Below, piece after piece: positions 1-9,700 of a DNA stretch of 64,000 nucleotides. How positions within the stretch are numbered: position 1 is the stretch's first letter; each line of letters opens with the position of its first letter. The notes below the pieces were generated by a model. That model worked only from the letters and a program-made list of their open reading frames with translations. It searched no databases and was not told where the DNA came from. The translations under genes were made by a program, and so were the position numbers. Source of the stretch: Moraxella haemolytica (GTDB taxonomy: Bacteria > Pseudomonadota > Gammaproteobacteria > Pseudomonadales > Moraxellaceae); assembly GCF_030177935.1 (NCBI RefSeq), contig NZ_CP089974.1, forward strand, positions 1,674,001 through 1,738,000, in the 5' to 3' direction.

Positions 1-18
1 TGGCAAAAAAACCAATAA
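1..18 (+). CDS. C-terminal tail of an upstream gene (partial, possibly lgt)
   Basis: One frame reads five residues (WQKNQ) and then TAA, ending 12 bases before the thyA start. It would be the last codons of a gene that begins outside the window. Prolipoprotein diacylglyceryl transferase (lgt) commonly precedes thyA in gammaproteobacteria, so it is the natural guess. Five residues cannot prove that this is coding or identify it. Confidence 0.25.
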   Translation, partial: WQKNQ

Positions 19-30
19 TAAGGCGATCGC

Positions 31-873
31 ATGAAACAATACCTACAATTATTACAACACATCTTAGCTACAGGCGATGACAAAGGCGACCGTACAGGCA
101 CTGGTACTCGCTCTGTTTTTGGTTATCAGATGCGGTTTGATTTGACCGAAGGGTTTCCCCTGCTCACAACCAAAAAAGTGCATATGAAATCTATTGTTCA
201 TGAACTGCTATGGTTTATCAAAGGCGACACCAATGTCAAATACTTACAAGACTTTGGTGTAACCATATGGGACGAATGGGCAACTGCTGAACAAACTGCC
301 AAATTTGGGCGAGAAGCAGGCGATTTAGGGGCAGTTTATGGTCATCAGTGGCGTAATTTTGGGGCCACCAAAGATGCTAATGGCTCTTACCAAAAAGACG
401 GTTTTGATCAACTAAGTTGGCTAATTAACGAAATCAAAACCAATCCCAATTCCAGACGACTGATTGTATCTGGTTGGAATCCGATAGAAGCTGGGCAAGT
501 GGCACTACCGCCTTGTCATACTTTATTTCAATTTTTTGTGGTGAATAACAAACTTTCTTGTCAATTATACCAAAGAAGTGCCGATGTATTTTTGGGTGTT
601 CCATTTAATATCGCAAGCTATGCCCTGCTGACGCATATGATTGCCCAAGTGTGTGAATTGCAAGTAGGCGAATTTATTTGGACTGGTGGCGATACACATT
701 TATATCATAACCATTTTGAGCAAGCCAAATTGCAATCAACTCGCACGCCTTTACCACTTTGTCAATTACGATTAAATCCTGATATCAAGAATCTGTTTGA
801 CTTTTCGTTTGATGACATCAAGATTGAAGGTTATCAATCACATGATAGGATTAAAGCGGAAGTGGCGGTGTAA
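31..873 (+). CDS. thyA: Thymidylate synthase ThyA
   Basis: It converts dUMP to dTMP with methylenetetrahydrofolate as carbon donor and reductant, in the cytoplasm, supplying DNA synthesis. The 280-residue product has the family signatures: RTGTGT near residue 22, the PPCHT active-site motif with the nucleophilic cysteine near residue 162, [13 protein letters not shown], and the C-terminal IKAEVAV that closes over the active site. The length is close to bacterial ThyA (about 264-280). An AAGG motif lies upstream of the ATG. The next gene, folA, starts one base after its stop codon, which suggests a translationally coupled thyA-folA pair recycling the dihydrofolate made here. Confidence 0.97.
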   Translation: MKQYLQLLQHILATGDDKGDRTGTGTRSVFGYQMRFDLTEGFPLLTTKKVHMKSIVHELLWFIKGDTNVKYLQDFGVTIWDEWATAEQTAKFGREAGDLGAVYGHQWRNFGATKDANGSYQKDGFDQLSWLINEIKTNPNSRRLIVSGWNPIEAGQVALPPCHTLFQFFVVNNKLSCQLYQRSADVFLGVPFNIASYALLTHMIAQVCELQVGEFIWTGGDTHLYHNHFEQAKLQSTRTPLPLCQLRLNPDIKNLFDFSFDDIKIEGYQSHDRIKAEVAV

Positions 874-874
874 C

Positions 875-1417
875 ATGAACAATCTAACAACAACCAAACA
901 GCTCCTAAAAAATAAAAATCTCTCTTTGATTCAGGTTGTCGCTTTTGATCAAAAGCAATGTATTGGCAAGGACAATCAACTTGCATGGCATATTCCAGAG
1001 GACTTAAAACATTTTAAGTCTCTGACCACAGGAGGCGTGGTCATCATGGGACGAAAGACATATGAAAGCATCAGAAAGCCCCTACCCAACCGTACCAATT
1101 GGGTCGTTACTAAAGATAAGGCGTGGACAGCTCAGGGTGTTAAAGTCGCCCATAGTTTAGAGTGTGCCTTAGAACTTGCAAGTAATGACTGTCAAGATGG
1201 CAAATTATTCATCATTGGTGGTGGTGAGATTTACCGTCAAAGCATTGATATTGCCGATGTTTTAGAAATCACTCGGGTGGATTTGGATATTGGAGGCGAC
1301 GCTTTTTATCCTGCGATACCGTCTGGCTTTGAATTAACCCATCGTGAGCACGGCACAAGCAGTACTGATAATACAGCTTTCGTCTTTGAATCTTATCAAA
1401 GAATTGCTCGTGTGTGA
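875..1417 (+). CDS. folA: Dihydrofolate reductase FolA
   Basis: It reduces dihydrofolate to tetrahydrofolate with NADPH and is the usual trimethoprim target. The 180-residue product contains the core DHFR pattern: VVAFDQKQCIGKDNQLAWHIPEDL, here cited by its key parts CIGKDNQLAWHIPEDL, then MGRKTYESI and FIIGGGEIYRQ. The ATG at 875 is preferred over an in-frame ATG at 797 inside thyA, because 875 lies one base after the thyA stop and leaves a normal-length enzyme with a short N-terminal extension of about 20 residues before the fold. Context and motifs leave little doubt. Confidence 0.96.
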   Translation: MNNLTTTKQLLKNKNLSLIQVVAFDQKQCIGKDNQLAWHIPEDLKHFKSLTTGGVVIMGRKTYESIRKPLPNRTNWVVTKDKAWTAQGVKVAHSLECALELASNDCQDGKLFIIGGGEIYRQSIDIADVLEITRVDLDIGGDAFYPAIPSGFELTHREHGTSSTDNTAFVFESYQRIARV

Positions 1418-1565
1418 TGATAGACGCTTGCTAGTTTTAGAATGAGCAACATGACAAACAGCCAAAGCTAGGTCATACAAAAGACACTTCAACACAACTT
1501 AGATGAGCTTAAATAGTGCCAAACCACAAACAGCGAACAACTAAAAGTACAAGTTGAGACCATTC

Positions 1566-2612
1566 ATGAATAATTTTCTTATCCCTAGTGTTGCCATATC
1601 TGCCATGCTCCTAACTGCCTGCACTCCTGCAAGCGACTATCAGAGCATTGAAGGGCAAACGATGGGCACAACCTATCACATCACCTTTAAAGGCAATGCT
1701 AAAGACGCCATAACCATTCAACAAGCGATAGATGCCCGCTTAGTTGAAGTCAATCAAAGTATGTCCACCTATATCAAGGACAGTACGATTTCTAAGTTTA
1801 ACCGTCTACCAAGCAATACCCCCATGATGATTGATAAGGATTTTATGCAGGTTCTAAATGACAGCCAACAGATTTTTTTAGCAAGTGGCGGTAGTTTTGA
1901 TCCAACGGTATATCCTTTGGTTGAACTGTGGGGCTTTGGCAGTCAAATGAGTATTGATCGATTGCAATCACCACCCACTGCTGATGAAATCGCTCTTGCA
2001 AATAGCAAAGTTGGGCTACAAAAAGTTATTTTGACAGGCAACGAACTGCACAAAACCCATGATGGCGTTGGACTGGATTTTTCTGCGATTGCCAAGGGAT
2101 ATGGCGTTGATGTCATCGCTGATGTATTAGCCAATCAATATCACATCGATGACTACATGGTAGAAATCGGTGGCGAAGTTGCCACCAAAGGGGTGAACGC
2201 CAAAGGTAAGGCGTGGACGATTGCCATCGACGCCCCCATCTTGGATAGCTCAGTACAAAATCGAGAGATATTTGCCACACTAAGTTTACCTACAGGCTTG
2301 CATATCGCTACATCTGGCGGTTATCGGAATTCGGTTGAATTTGATGGCGTTCGTTATAGCCACACCATCAATCCAGCCACCGCTCAGCCTGTTGCTGATG
2401 GTGCACCGAGCGTTACTGTCATTCACGACAGCGTCGCCTTGGCAGACGGCTGGGCAACTGCATTAACTGCCTTGTCTTATCATGACGCCCTAAAAATCGC
2501 CAGTCAAAACCAAATCAAAGCACTATTTATCATCGAAAAGACAGACGGCAAAGGATACGAGATGGTCAAATCAGATGCACTGACCGCCACTGCCATCAAA
2601 ATTGGTCAATGA
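1566..2612 (+). CDS. apbE: FAD:protein FMN transferase ApbE (lipoprotein)
   Basis: ApbE attaches FMN covalently to threonine residues of target flavoproteins (for example Na+-NQR or Rnf subunits) on the outer face of the inner membrane, using FAD as donor. The protein has about 348 residues and starts with a lipoprotein signal peptide ending in the lipobox LTAC. Family motifs include the N-terminal QTMGTTYHI, GLDFSAIAKGYGVDVI, VEIGGEVATKG, and SHTINPATAQPV near the C terminus, the latter region binding metal and FAD. The ATG at 1566 is chosen because it puts the lipobox at a normal distance; a TTG 12 bases upstream is the alternative. No target flavoprotein gene lies nearby, so it is probably a stand-alone unit. 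Confidence 0.93.
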   Translation: MNNFLIPSVAISAMLLTACTPASDYQSIEGQTMGTTYHITFKGNAKDAITIQQAIDARLVEVNQSMSTYIKDSTISKFNRLPSNTPMMIDKDFMQVLNDSQQIFLASGGSFDPTVYPLVELWGFGSQMSIDRLQSPPTADEIALANSKVGLQKVILTGNELHKTHDGVGLDFSAIAKGYGVDVIADVLANQYHIDDYMVEIGGEVATKGVNAKGKAWTIAIDAPILDSSVQNREIFATLSLPTGLHIATSGGYRNSVEFDGVRYSHTINPATAQPVADGAPSVTVIHDSVALADGWATALTALSYHDALKIASQNQIKALFIIEKTDGKGYEMVKSDALTATAIKIGQ

Positions 2613-2637
2613 TAATTAAGTGCGTACATCAAATATC

Positions 2638-2684
2638 AAGTCAGCCAAACCCATTACCCTTTATTGATTTGAGCTGGCTTTTGC
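2638..2684 (+). terminator. Possible terminator after apbE
   Basis: AAGTCAGC (2638-2645) can pair with GCTGGCTT (2673-2680) using one G-U pair and is followed by TTG. The loop is long (27 bases) and the U tract is poor, so this is a weak call. Confidence 0.35.
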
Positions 2685-2722
2685 ATTACAATGGTCATAA
2701 AAACATAACCATAGGATAGCCC

Positions 2723-3166
2723 ATGGCAACCTTTTCTCCAACCTTACAATTTTCCAAACGCTGGCTTGCCACGCCTGCCCCTGTCAAACAAGCCTTTCAT
2801 CAAGAGCTTGATGATATCATCAAGATGCTTGGTAGCAATACTCACGCCAAAGACTATCAATTTACCCATACTGATTTTAACAGCACCATCTTAGACCTAA
2901 TAGATGCCCACCAAGGCGAAACAGCCCAGCCTGCCAAGATTGTGCATAGTATTGATACCACACCACTTGCTTCTCAAAATGGCGAATACACCAAAGAGAG
3001 CTTGGCTGAAATTGAAGCTCGCATCAGCACAAAACTCTCCACACAGCTTGACAGCTTCTTGGGTGAGCATTTAGCACAGCTGTCTGAAGATTTAAAATCT
3101 TGGATAAGCACGACCGTCAAAAACGAGTTGGCAGAATACCAAAAAAACGACAATCAGCCCAAATAA
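2723..3166 (+). CDS. Conserved-looking hypothetical protein, 147 aa
   Basis: I do not recognise a family. The product has 147 residues with no signal peptide and no membrane segment. It has an N-terminal part around SKRWLATPAPVKQAFHQELDDI, cited by its key residues only, and a C-terminal half (about residues 95-140) predicted by eye to be amphipathic helix, possibly coiled coil. The ATG at 2723 follows the motif AGGATAG at a suitable distance. It sits between apbE and the ubiquinone monooxygenase on the same strand, about 110 bases from each, so it may be transcribed with either. Codon use resembles its neighbours, which supports a real gene. Confidence 0.75.
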   Translation: MATFSPTLQFSKRWLATPAPVKQAFHQELDDIIKMLGSNTHAKDYQFTHTDFNSTILDLIDAHQGETAQPAKIVHSIDTTPLASQNGEYTKESLAEIEARISTKLSTQLDSFLGEHLAQLSEDLKSWISTTVKNELAEYQKNDNQPK

Positions 3167-3197
3167 AGATAGGTTATATGGCTCATGTTATCACCCC

Positions 3198-3225
3198 AAG
3201 CTCATTTAGGGCATCCAATGAGCTT
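3198..3225 (+). other. Intergenic hairpin before ubiM
   Basis: AAGCTCATT (3198-3206) and AATGAGCTT (3217-3225) form a perfect 9-bp inverted repeat with a 10-base loop. No U tract follows, so it looks more like an mRNA structure or operator than an intrinsic terminator. Confidence 0.4.
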
Positions 3226-3279
3226 GTATTAAGAGCGAAATAAGTTTGCCACATTAACCAAGAATCATCAGAGAATATT

Positions 3280-4470
3280 ATGAACCGTCAGAGCGACATC
3301 ATTGTTATCGGTGCAGGCCCTGTAGGTCTTGCCTTCGCCAGATACTTTCAAGGCACGGATTTACAGATTACCGTCATTGACAAAGCAAATCTACCTAGCA
3401 TCGAAAGCCCTGCCTATGACGGAAGAGAAATCGCCCTAACCCATCGCTCAAAAGAAATTTTGCAAGACTTAGGTGCTTGGCAACGCTTTGATGCCAGTGA
3501 GATTTACCCCCTAAAAAATGCCAAAGTTTATAACGGCACTTCTAATTATGCCCTGCATTTTTCCGTACCCAAAGATTTGACTTTATTGAGCTCAGCAGAC
3601 AGATTGGGCAATCTCATCTCCAACCATAATATCCGCCAAGCACTCTATGATGAAGTAAAGACCCTACCTAATATTACTCTACTTACCGATACCACCATCA
3701 AGCACATTGACACCAACGATACGAGTGTACAAGTTGGCTTGGACGATGGCAGCGTGTTACACGCCAAGCTACTCATCGGAGCGGACAGTCGCTTATCTTA
3801 TGTCAGACGCACGCTAGGGATTGGGGCACAGATGAATGACTTTGGGCGAACGGTCATCGTCTTTCGAGTCAGCCACCCCTTATCTAATGAAGCCACCGCC
3901 CAAGAGTGTTTTTTTTATGGTAGAACACTTGCCCTACTACCACTAAACGATCATCTGACCAACTGTGTCATCACGCTAGACAATACCCAAGCAACCGAGT
4001 TACTCGCCATGACGCCCAACGAGCTTGCCAAAGAAGCTCAGCGTATGATGAATGATAAACTGGGTGTTTGTAGCATTGCAGGTAGCATTCATCACTATCC
4101 TTTGATGGGCGTACATGCCAACACCTTTATCGCTAAGCGAGCAGCACTCATCGGCGATGCCGCTGTTGGTATGCACCCTGTAACCGCACATGGGTACAAC
4201 CTAGGACTGCTTAGCGTAGACACCTTAGGCAAACTCATCATACAAGCTCATCGTGATAATCTAGATATTGGCAGTCAGTCGCTTTTGGCACGCTACAACC
4301 TTCGCCATCAGCGACACACTCGCCCTTTATATCACGGCACGAATGCGATGGTATCCATGTTTACCAATGACAAACCAGCCATGCGTGTGGTGCGTGATGT
4401 CGCTCTAAGATTTAGCAATAACCTACCCCCCATCAAACGCTGGATCACAGGACAACTCACAGGTAAATAA
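3280..4470 (+). CDS. ubiM: UbiH/UbiF-family FAD monooxygenase, probably UbiM (ubiquinone biosynthesis)
   Basis: This aromatic-ring hydroxylase-like flavoprotein (396 residues) belongs to the UbiH/UbiF/VisC/COQ6 family, which hydroxylates the ubiquinone ring at the membrane. The N-terminal Rossmann motif GAGPVGLAFA binds FAD. A second motif, GADSRLSYVRR, lies near residue 165. ALIGDAAVGMHPVTAHGYNLGL, at about residues 288-309, carries the GD-P FAD/ribityl motif. In Neisseria and Moraxellaceae this branch is usually called UbiM; telling UbiM from UbiF or UbiH needs a tree. No other ubi gene adjoins it, but ubiC lies elsewhere in this window. A strong terminator follows. Confidence 0.85.
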   Translation: MNRQSDIIVIGAGPVGLAFARYFQGTDLQITVIDKANLPSIESPAYDGREIALTHRSKEILQDLGAWQRFDASEIYPLKNAKVYNGTSNYALHFSVPKDLTLLSSADRLGNLISNHNIRQALYDEVKTLPNITLLTDTTIKHIDTNDTSVQVGLDDGSVLHAKLLIGADSRLSYVRRTLGIGAQMNDFGRTVIVFRVSHPLSNEATAQECFFYGRTLALLPLNDHLTNCVITLDNTQATELLAMTPNELAKEAQRMMNDKLGVCSIAGSIHHYPLMGVHANTFIAKRAALIGDAAVGMHPVTAHGYNLGLLSVDTLGKLIIQAHRDNLDIGSQSLLARYNLRHQRHTRPLYHGTNAMVSMFTNDKPAMRVVRDVALRFSNNLPPIKRWITGQLTGK

Positions 4471-4496
4471 CCATTTAGCAGACCGATCACTTTAGC

Positions 4497-4531
4497 ATAC
4501 CGCAAAGACAGACCGTCTTTGCGGTATTTTT
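4497..4531 (+). terminator. Strong intrinsic terminator after ubiM
   Basis: A perfect 13-bp stem (4497-4509 with 4515-4527, arm ATACCGCAAAGAC) with the loop AGACC is followed by TTTT. It ends the rightward ubiM transcript. Leftward uvrC ends just to its right. Confidence 0.9.
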
Positions 4532-4561
4532 GTCTGCATCAAAAGGATTTACACGCATTTA

Positions 4562-6412
4562 CTAGGCGTGCAATGCCCTATAAATCGTGCCTGCCAAGAC
4601 TTTGCCAATACCCTTAACATTGGCAATTTCAAGTTCAGATGCTGAAATGAGCTGCTGAATACCGCCAAAATGATTCAGTAAATCTCGCCGTCTTTTTTCA
4701 CCAAGACCTGGAATTACCTCAAGCACTGATGCACCACGAGCCTTATCTCTTTTTTTGCGGTGATTGGTAATAGCAAAGCGATGTGCCTCATCACGAATGT
4801 GCATAATAAGGTGCAATGCCTTGCTGTCCGAAGGTAAATCAATAGGGTTGTGCTCAATAAAATGAAGCACCTCAAGCCCCGCCTTTCTCCCCTCGCCTTT
4901 AGCAACACTCACAAGCAAGGCATCATTTAGTTTACCCAACTCTGTTAAGACCTCTTTGGCGATGTTCAGCTGACCCTTGCCACCATCAATGAGTAACAAA
5001 TCAGGCAACTCATGCTTAGAGTATCGCCGTATTAGCACTTGACGCATGGCAGCATAATCATCACCTGCCGTGATGTCATGAATGGCATATTGACGATAAT
5101 CTCGCTTACGCACACCGCCTGAGTCAAATACCACACACGACCCTACTGCCGCCTCACCCATCGTATGACTGATATCAAAGCATTCAATACGATCAATCGC
5201 TTTAGGGGATACTTTGGTCAAGACAGATCTTAGAGCCTCAAAGCGTACTTTTAGCTCATAATAATCAGTCATTTTTGCCTTTAAGGCATTGTCTGCATTG
5301 ATGATGGCAAGGCTTAGCCACTCTTTTCTGTGTTTTTGTACACGGTGCTTAATGCGTGTTTTTTTACCAAACTGTTCTAGCAATAACTCACCAATAGCAT
5401 CTTCATCCGCTAAAGGTGTACTAACCACAATCTCATCTGGCAGGTCATCACTCACTTGAAAATAAAACGATAAGATGAATTGCCCAAGTCGCTCAGCATT
5501 ATCCGACTCACCAACCACAATCTCATCAGGAAAATAATTCTTACCGCCCAACACCTTGCCACCACGAACCGTCAGCACATGCACACAAGTAACCCCCGCT
5601 TGATGACTAACAGCAAAAACATCCGCCTCACCTGATAGACGAAATACCGCTTGGCGTGCTTGCATTTCACTAACCATCGTAATACGGTCTCTATAAAATG
5701 CCGCCCGCTCAAAGTTTAACGCTTCAGCCGCCTGCTCCATATTATGAACGAGCATCTGCTGTACCTGTGCATTTTCTCCACTCAAAAACAGCAAAGCATT
5801 TTGCACATCTTCCATGTATTCATCATAACTAACCATGCCTACGCAAGGTGCTTTACATCTCTTAATTTGATATTCAAGGCAGGGGCGTTTTCTGGCATTA
5901 AAATAGCTATTGGTGCAGTTTCTTATCATGAATAACTTTTGCATTAGTAGCAACGCTTCTTTTGCACCTGTAGCAGATGGATACGGTCCAAAAAATCTAC
6001 CTTCTGCATGATTGCCCTTGCCACGCCCAAAGCCCAGACGAGGAAACTTATCCTTAGACATGAACACATATAGATAGGACTTATCATCTCTTAAAATGAT
6101 GTTATAAGGTGGCTTGTGTGCCTTGATGAGATTTTGCTCAAGTAGCAGAGCTTCGGTCTCACCACGCACAATGATGATCTGTATGTCATGAATTCTTTGC
6201 ACCAATGCACGAGTCTTTGGATGCTCAATATTCTTAGAAAAATAACTACTAACTCGGCTCTTTAGTGATTTTGCTTTACCCACATACAAAATCTCACCGT
6301 GTTTGCCTAGCATCTTATACACCCCAGGCAAATTTGGCAAAGTTTTTAAAATCGCCGACAGATGAGATAATCTATCCGTCATCGCACCGTCCAACTCTAT
6401 CTTTTCAATCAT
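4562..6412 (-). CDS. uvrC: Excinuclease ABC subunit C, UvrC
   Basis: UvrC makes both incisions in nucleotide excision repair after UvrAB locates the lesion. The 616-residue protein has the GIY-YIG domain at the N terminus (LPGVYKML, then [18 protein letters not shown]), a UvrB-binding UVR region around residues 210-245, the RNase H-like second nuclease domain ([20 protein letters not shown], in part, and [10 protein letters not shown]), and two C-terminal helix-hairpin-helix motifs ([18 protein letters not shown] and [13 protein letters not shown]). The length matches the family (about 600-620). The start is uncertain: an in-frame ATG ten codons downstream would also fit, and neither has a clear Shine-Dalgarno sequence. 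It is a stand-alone gene here. Confidence 0.96.
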   Translation of the reverse strand: MIEKIELDGAMTDRLSHLSAILKTLPNLPGVYKMLGKHGEILYVGKAKSLKSRVSSYFSKNIEHPKTRALVQRIHDIQIIIVRGETEALLLEQNLIKAHKPPYNIILRDDKSYLYVFMSKDKFPRLGFGRGKGNHAEGRFFGPYPSATGAKEALLLMQKLFMIRNCTNSYFNARKRPCLEYQIKRCKAPCVGMVSYDEYMEDVQNALLFLSGENAQVQQMLVHNMEQAAEALNFERAAFYRDRITMVSEMQARQAVFRLSGEADVFAVSHQAGVTCVHVLTVRGGKVLGGKNYFPDEIVVGESDNAERLGQFILSFYFQVSDDLPDEIVVSTPLADEDAIGELLLEQFGKKTRIKHRVQKHRKEWLSLAIINADNALKAKMTDYYELKVRFEALRSVLTKVSPKAIDRIECFDISHTMGEAAVGSCVVFDSGGVRKRDYRQYAIHDITAGDDYAAMRQVLIRRYSKHELPDLLLIDGGKGQLNIAKEVLTELGKLNDALLVSVAKGEGRKAGLEVLHFIEHNPIDLPSDSKALHLIMHIRDEAHRFAITNHRKKRDKARGASVLEVIPGLGEKRRRDLLNHFGGIQQLISASELEIANVKGIGKVLAGTIYRALHA

Positions 6413-6631
6413 GACTGTCTTACTTAGCCTTAATTACTTCATTAAATTGATTTGGACTGACTAAACCACCACATATCAACCCAATAAACCACCACAACCC
6501 ATCACCCATCTTTTAAACTTGATAGATCAACTAATATAAAGACAATTTTGGCTTTTGCAAGACAAAAACTTTAACTTGCACCAAAACTATGGCAAAATAC
6601 CAAACCAATCATCATCAATCAACCCATCATT

Positions 6632-7180
6632 ATGCCAATTCAAGCTACCAAAAAACGACTGCATACACTCTTTAAAAAAGGTCAAAAAATCGCTCAAACT
6701 CAGCTTGCTCCCCATCTCCTAAAGGCACGCATCACCACTTATGCACCACTGATAGGAGCAGGAATTCATGTTGATGTGCTGGACTTGGACGCCGGCTTAT
6801 GCGTGGTCAGCATGCCTTTAACCAAGCTAAATCGTAACCTAGTTGGCACACAATTTGGCGGCAGTCTTTTTATGATGACCGACCCATTTTTTATGCTCAT
6901 GCTAATGGCAAGACTGGGCAAGGATTATGTTGTTTGGAACAAAAAATCCACCATTGATTTTATCAAGCCCGGTCTAGGCAAAGTCATTGCTCGCATGAAA
7001 ATCAGCCCCCAAGAAATCAATGACATCATCACCCTTGCCAAAACTGGCGAGCCTGTCTTTCGTGAATATCAAGTAGATATTACTGACAGCTCAGGCAAAA
7101 TCATCGCCAAAGTCAATAAGACACTCTACATTCGCCTAAAAAACCGACAGCAACACAAGCCATCAAAGACTGATGAATAA
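6632..7180 (+). CDS. DUF4442 / hotdog-fold thioesterase-like protein
   Basis: The 182-residue product fits the DUF4442 (YiiD C-terminal-like) group of hotdog-fold proteins related to acyl-CoA thioesterases. The recognisable stretch is the core around LNRNLVGTQFGGSLFMMTDPFF, given here in part, where an N-x-x-G-T-x-F-G-G pattern marks the thioesterase-like helix, followed by VVWNKKSTIDFIKPG. No catalytic residue can be assigned by eye and the substrate is unknown. It has no signal peptide. It is divergent from uvrC and ends in a GC-rich bidirectional terminator shared with rplS. Confidence 0.8.
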   Translation: MPIQATKKRLHTLFKKGQKIAQTQLAPHLLKARITTYAPLIGAGIHVDVLDLDAGLCVVSMPLTKLNRNLVGTQFGGSLFMMTDPFFMLMLMARLGKDYVVWNKKSTIDFIKPGLGKVIARMKISPQEINDIITLAKTGEPVFREYQVDITDSSGKIIAKVNKTLYIRLKNRQQHKPSKTDE

Positions 7181-7181
7181 C

Positions 7182-7213
7182 AAAAAAACCCCGCCAACAG
7201 GACGGGGTTTTTG
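7182..7213. terminator. Bidirectional terminator between the DUF4442 gene and rplS
   Basis: AAAAACCCCG (7184-7193) pairs perfectly with CGGGGTTTTT (7203-7212), with A and T tracts on both sides. It can stop transcription from both converging genes. Confidence 0.9.
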
Positions 7214-7235
7214 CTTGAGTAAAAGACGGATAAAA

Positions 7236-7604
7236 TTATGCGTCTTTTCTTGCACCCAACTTTTCTTTAATACGAGCAGACTTACCAGAACGATCACGCA
7301 AGTAGTAAAGTTTCGCACGGCGTACATCACCACGACGCTTCACGCTGATGCTGTCAATAAGTGGTGAATGTAGCTGGAATGCACGCTCTACACCGATACC
7401 ACTTGAGATTTTACGCACGGTGAAAGATGAGTTCAAGCCACGATTACGCTTAGCGATAACCACGCCTTCAAAGGCTTGCAGACGCTCACGGTCGCCTTCA
7501 CGCACTTTTACTTGTACCACAACGGTGTCGCCTGGTGCGAATGCTGGGTGGTCTTTTAGCTGTGAATTTTCAATTTGTTGAACTAAAGGATGTTTGTTGC
7601 TCAT
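7236..7604 (-). CDS. rplS: 50S ribosomal protein L19
   Basis: L19 lies at the 30S-50S interface. The 122-residue protein has the typical sequence [40 protein letters not shown] and a C-terminal [17 protein letters not shown]. The ATG at 7604 (MSNKHPLV) is chosen over one four codons upstream because it matches the normal N terminus. It is the last gene of the leftward rpsP-rimM-trmD-rplS cluster. It stands 228 bases after trmD, a longer gap than usual, so a separate promoter is possible. Confidence 0.97.
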   Translation of the reverse strand: MSNKHPLVQQIENSQLKDHPAFAPGDTVVVQVKVREGDRERLQAFEGVVIAKRNRGLNSSFTVRKISSGIGVERAFQLHSPLIDSISVKRRGDVRRAKLYYLRDRSGKSARIKEKLGARKDA

Positions 7605-7832
7605 GGCAATCTCCAATCAAACGACATAGGCTAAAAACCTTTTTAAAGTGGCTAAAAGGTCGCATATCGTATCATTATCATGCAGTCATAAAATGAACTG
7701 CTTACCCAAACCACATGGGCAAAACGATGCTATTTTACCTATTTTTATACTGTTTTTCAAGGTAATTTTAGACAAACAAATACAATCAATCAAATAACGC
7801 CAAGACAAGAATGACCATCATTTTTGGTATTG

Positions 7833-8594
7833 TTATTCATCGTCAAGTGTTTTTAACCATTTGGCCTGCTCTTTGGTTGGGGTAAACGCCTGCCACAAAT
7901 CTGGTCGGCGTGCTTGAGTGCGTTTCGCCTGCTCCAAAAAACGCCACTTAGCAATATTGGCATGATGTCCTGATAACAACACTTCTGGGACTTTTTGACC
8001 ATGAAATTGTACAGGTTTGGTATAATGCGGACAATCAAGCAGTCCATCCACAAAGCTATCTTCAAGTGCTGATTTATCATCGCTCATCACTGATGGCAGT
8101 CGGCGTATCACACTATCCATGACTATCATGGCAGGCAATTCACCCCCTGTCAGCACATAGTCTCCAATAGAAATTTCAGCATCAACATACAGCTCAAGCA
8201 GTCGTTCATCAACACCTTCATAACGACCACATAGCAAAATCATGCCATGATGACTGACAAATTCAAGCACCCTAGATTCGTTTAACTGCCTGCCTTGTGG
8301 CGACAGATACACCACAGGACAACTGGGGTTTGCAATCCCTTTTTGATGAAAATACTGCTCAGCCAAAGACTTGGCGTGGCAAATCGCCTTTTGTAGTGGT
8401 TCTGCCATCATGACCATACCAGGTCCACCACCAAAGGGGCGTTCATCGATTCGCTTATAATTATCCGTGGCGAAGTCACGAGGGTTAATGACGCAGATTT
8501 CCACCTGCTCCCGGGAAACGGCACGCCCTGTGATGCCAAAATCACGCACTGCATCAAACATCTGTGGCATGATACTAATCACCGCAAAGAACAT
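7833..8594 (-). CDS. trmD: tRNA (guanine-37-N1)-methyltransferase TrmD
   Basis: TrmD methylates G37 next to the anticodon of tRNAs reading CCN, CUN and CGG codons, using S-adenosylmethionine, and prevents +1 frameshifting. The 253-residue protein has the SPOUT trefoil-knot motifs [16 protein letters not shown] and [19 protein letters not shown], and the substrate-side DCPHYTKP near residue 180. The start [13 protein letters not shown] fits the family. It lies 11 bases after rimM, so the two are co-transcribed. Confidence 0.97.
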   Translation of the reverse strand: MFFAVISIMPQMFDAVRDFGITGRAVSREQVEICVINPRDFATDNYKRIDERPFGGGPGMVMMAEPLQKAICHAKSLAEQYFHQKGIANPSCPVVYLSPQGRQLNESRVLEFVSHHGMILLCGRYEGVDERLLELYVDAEISIGDYVLTGGELPAMIVMDSVIRRLPSVMSDDKSALEDSFVDGLLDCPHYTKPVQFHGQKVPEVLLSGHHANIAKWRFLEQAKRTQARRPDLWQAFTPTKEQAKWLKTLDDE

Positions 8595-8605
8595 GGCAAC
8601 CCCAA

Positions 8606-9187
8606 TCAGTAATCAACACCCCATGCCACAAGCATGGTTTTTGTATCTAAATTGACAGACAATACCACTTCCTTGTGCCACGGAATCAGTCTGTCTTCAC
8701 CATCAACACTGTCTTTGGTTGCTGTAACAGAGATGATTTCATGAGCACCCGTCTCAAACATCTCTTTGATGACACCTAAATTCTCGCCTGATTCATTGAT
8801 GACAGTCAATCCCACCAAATCCGACCAATAGTATTCATTTTCATCAAGGGCTGGTAGATTGTCTTTATGCACCCAAATGGTTGTGCCATTCATCATTTCA
8901 GCGACATTGCGGTCAGCAATCTCAACAAAGCTCGCTACCAACCCTGAACCTTGTACACGCCACTCCTTAACCGTCAAAGGTTTAAATCCTGTTGCCGTTT
9001 TCATCCACCAAGGCGACATACCAAATACATCAGCATGGTTGGCGGTCTCGCTAAACACCCATAGCCAACCTTTGATGCCATACGGTTTTTTTAGGGTGGC
9101 GATTTTGATGAGTTCATCAACAGCAGGTGTGGCAATCATACCATCACGGCGTAAATTTAGATTGTTAATCCTGTTATTCATGGTCAT
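8606..9187 (-). CDS. rimM: Ribosome maturation factor RimM
   Basis: RimM binds S19 and assists assembly of the 30S head domain. The 193-residue protein has the N-terminal barrel motif [16 protein letters not shown] and the C-terminal PRC-barrel region ([11 protein letters not shown], then GAHEIISV and [11 protein letters not shown]). The first about 25 residues before the barrel are an extension, and one of the internal ATGs may be the true start. It has the canonical place between rpsP and trmD, but a terminator-like hairpin separates it from rpsP. Confidence 0.95.
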   Translation of the reverse strand: MTMNNRINNLNLRRDGMIATPAVDELIKIATLKKPYGIKGWLWVFSETANHADVFGMSPWWMKTATGFKPLTVKEWRVQGSGLVASFVEIADRNVAEMMNGTTIWVHKDNLPALDENEYYWSDLVGLTVINESGENLGVIKEMFETGAHEIISVTATKDSVDGEDRLIPWHKEVVLSVNLDTKTMLVAWGVDY

Positions 9188-9260
9188 TAAACTGGTTTTA
9201 TCCCAAGAGTTATCTAAAAATCATCAGTATCGATGGCAATTCAATCATCGACATGATATC

Positions 9261-9312
9261 AAAAAAAATCGGCTTGCGTTTTCATACAGTAAACAACGCA
9301 AACCGATTTTTT
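9261..9312 (-). terminator. Terminator or attenuator between rpsP and rimM
   Basis: An A-rich arm with TCGG and TTGCGTT (9263-9280) pairs with AACGCAA and CCGA followed by six T (9295-9312). There is one mismatch (9273 against 9302) and a 14-base loop. Both sides carry A or T tracts, so it works as an intrinsic terminator in the leftward direction, inside the rpsP-rimM-trmD cluster. Confidence 0.8.
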
Positions 9313-9340
9313 CAATCCAATGTTGGCAATGCCAGTCGTA

Positions 9341-9586
9341 TTAAGCAGCTTGCTTAGCTTTTACTAGCTGTGCAACACGATCAGAAGGTTGTGCACCTTT
9401 GGCAATCCAAGCATTGTAAGCATCTAGATCAATACGGAAAACTTCTTCTTGACCACGAGCCAGTGGGTTAAAGAAGCCGATTTTTTCAATATGACGACCA
9501 TCACGAGCAGCACGCTTGTCAGCAACAACTACTTGATAAAAAGGACGTTTTTTTGCACCACCACGGGCTAAACGGATAACTACCAT
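9341..9586 (-). CDS. rpsP: 30S ribosomal protein S16
   Basis: S16 is an early-binding assembly protein of the small subunit. The 81-residue sequence begins [20 protein letters not shown], continues with [20 protein letters not shown], and has the normal length. A GAGAG motif precedes the ATG, and a near-consensus promoter lies about 115 bases upstream. It leads the rpsP-rimM-trmD-rplS cluster. Confidence 0.97.
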   Translation of the reverse strand: MVVIRLARGGAKKRPFYQVVVADKRAARDGRHIEKIGFFNPLARGQEEVFRIDLDAYNAWIAKGAQPSDRVAQLVKAKQAA

Positions 9587-9643
9587 GAGAAACTCTCTTT
9601 TAAAAAAATAAGTAAAAAATTTGTTGCAAGAATTAGGCTAATC

Positions 9644-9685
9644 ATTCTGTCATCGTGTTGAGGATGAGCCGATGATGAACAGAAT
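9644..9685 (-). promoter_or_regulatory. Hairpin in the rpsP 5' leader
   Basis: ATTCTGTCATC (9644-9654) and GATGAACAGAAT (9674-9685) pair over 11 bp with one bulged A, around a 19-base loop. It lies in the transcribed leader between the promoter and rpsP, where ribosomal-protein leaders often bind their regulator. Whether S16 or another factor binds it is unknown. Confidence 0.5.
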
Positions 9686-9700
9686 CATTAAAAGATTTAA

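Noticed and set aside
23-30. GCGATCGC palindrome before thyA
   Set aside because: A single 8-bp palindrome; no sign of repetition in the window.
6460-6505. Repeated TAAACCACCACA upstream of the DUF4442 gene
   Set aside because: Two short CA-rich copies in a low-complexity stretch; too weak to call a repeat element.
8859-9344. 161-codon open frame opposite rimM
   Set aside because: It runs through the rpsP-rimM terminator and lies antisense to a certain gene; no family features.
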